Below the pieces are notes generated by a model that did not search any database, was not told the origin of the DNA, and saw only the letters and a program-made list of their open reading frames with translations. Made by a program: the position numbers and the translations under genes. From NCBI GenBank assembly GCA_005799475.1, contig SYGQ01000142.1, positions 1 to 5,365 on the forward strand: 5,365 bases of DNA, given 5' to 3'. This DNA is from Planctomycetia bacterium. GTDB taxonomy: Bacteria; Planctomycetota; Phycisphaerae; Phycisphaerales; SM1A02. Positions 4,802 through 5,365 of this stretch are shown one piece after another (position 1 is the first letter of the stretch; every line of letters starts with the position of its first letter).

Positions 4802-5365
4802 ATGAAGAACACCCCGTTGATGACCCGCATTCTTGCTGTGTTTGGCGCCGGTGCCGTCCTCGCCGCTGGACTTGCGCTCGGCACGCCACAATCAGGTGCG
4901 AAGGCGAATGGTTCTCCGTACCCATTGGCGACCTGCCCGGTTTCTGGAAAGCCTCTCGGCGAGTCGCCCGCGATCCTCGTCATGGAGGACAAGGACAATC
5001 CTTTCAACGACGGCCGCGAGATTCGCTTCTGCTGCCCCAATTGCATCGACGCGTTCAAGAAGGAACCGGGCAAGTACCTCCCCGCCGTTGATGAAGCGAT
5101 CGTGGCGCTCGAGAAGCCTCGCTACCCACTCAAGACCTGCGTCGTGATGACGGAGGACACGATTCCTGGTCCTGGCGAGCCTGATGCCGACAAGGTGCGC
5201 GAACTCGTCGTCCTCAACGACCTTGTTCGCATCTACTGCCCCGGCTGTGCGAAGAAGATCAAGAAGGATCCGGCGAAGTATCTCGCGGACATCAGCACGG
5301 CCGCGATCGCTGCGCAGCGAGCGTCGTATCCACTCACCACATGCCCGGTCTCTGGCGAAGCGCTC
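4802..5365 (+). CDS. Secreted tandem YHS-like cysteine-motif protein, 3' partial
   Basis: Open for 188 codons from ATG 4802 to the right edge with no stop. Residues 8-27 form a hydrophobic signal peptide (TRILAVFGAGAVLAAGLALG) without a lipobox cysteine, and AKA at 33-35 is a possible cleavage site. The mature part consists of modules starting at Tyr40, Tyr108 and Tyr176, exactly 68 residues apart. Module 1 has YPLATCPVSGKPLG, then GREIRFCCPNC (Cys77, Cys78, Cys81) and KEPGKYL. Module 2 has YPLKTCVVM, then RIYCPGC (Cys146, Cys149) and KDPAKYL. Module 3 begins YPLTTCPVSGEAL and is cut off. The C..SG...(C)CxxC...PxKYL layout resembles YHS/TRASH metal-binding domains, and similar secreted proteins are familiar from Planctomycetota. 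The bound metal and role are unknown. There is no Shine-Dalgarno; the start rests on the signal peptide and on the GCTAGACT element nine bases upstream. ATG 4820 (Met7) is a possible alternative start. Confidence 0.85.
   Translation, partial: MKNTPLMTRILAVFGAGAVLAAGLALGTPQSGAKANGSPYPLATCPVSGKPLGESPAILVMEDKDNPFNDGREIRFCCPNCIDAFKKEPGKYLPAVDEAIVALEKPRYPLKTCVVMTEDTIPGPGEPDADKVRELVVLNDLVRIYCPGCAKKIKKDPAKYLADISTAAIAAQRASYPLTTCPVSGEAL
4919..5365 (+). repeat. In-frame tandem modules of 68 codons (204 bases)
   Basis: Modules begin at 4919, 5123 and 5327, the last cut by the window edge. The register is exact at the protein level: the YPL, the TC, the last two cysteines of the (C)CxxC group and the PxKYL motif are each displaced by 68 residues with no gap. 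The nucleotide sequences have diverged well beyond the protein motifs, so this is an old domain duplication and not a recent DNA repeat. Confidence 0.85.

Noticed and set aside
1..5365. tRNA, rRNA, CRISPR array, insertion sequence or phage-type genes
   Set aside because: I found no tRNA-like cloverleaf, no regularly spaced repeats outside the protein modules, no transposase motifs and no terminal inverted repeats; coding sequence accounts for nearly all of the window.

Overview
This is a GC-rich bacterial window holding five protein-coding genes packed tightly together, with no RNA genes, mobile elements or CRISPR arrays that I can see. Planctomycetota is the best guess for the source, possibly a Phycisphaerae-type lineage. 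The evidence is the tandem secreted YHS-like cysteine modules, the long bacterial form of S-adenosylhomocysteinase, and a methyltransferase with the 'LREDFC' signature. I hold this at moderate confidence, because nothing here is a strict taxonomic marker.

Layout. (1) Positions 1-1319, plus strand: the 3' part of an exported protein with two thioredoxin-like domains. Its start lies left of the window, because the signal peptide can be read in frame from the window edge. (2) Positions 1305-4714, minus strand: a three-gene run in the order ahcY (S-adenosylhomocysteinase), a class I SAM-dependent methyltransferase, and a long-chain polyprenyl diphosphate synthase. The synthase starts at a GTG that overlaps the methyltransferase stop (GTGA). 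Its 3' end overlaps the convergent thioredoxin-like gene by 15 bases. (3) Positions 4715-4801: an 87-base divergent control region with two abutting perfect inverted repeats and recognisable promoter elements. (4) From 4802 to the right edge, plus strand: a secreted protein made of 68-residue cysteine-rich modules, still open at the window end.

How the genes fit together. AhcY removes S-adenosylhomocysteine, the inhibitory product of SAM-dependent methylation, so its placement ahead of a methyltransferase makes metabolic sense. The polyprenyl diphosphate synthase would make the isoprenoid tail of a quinone or a lipid carrier. A quinone-related role for the methyltransferase is possible, but the sequence does not show it. 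The two exported cysteine proteins at the edges (a CxxC thioredoxin-like protein and a YHS-like putative metal binder) could both work in envelope redox or metal handling, which is inference only.

The most notable signal is non-coding. The methyltransferase and the YHS-like gene both lack a Shine-Dalgarno sequence, and each is preceded by nearly the same element, GCTAGACT followed by CTCCG(C/T)CCC, ending at or one base before the ATG. This looks like a promoter for nearly leaderless transcripts. In contrast, ahcY has a textbook AAGGAG and an operator-like palindrome over its predicted transcription start. I see no sign of a defence, mobile or otherwise wholly new system in the window.
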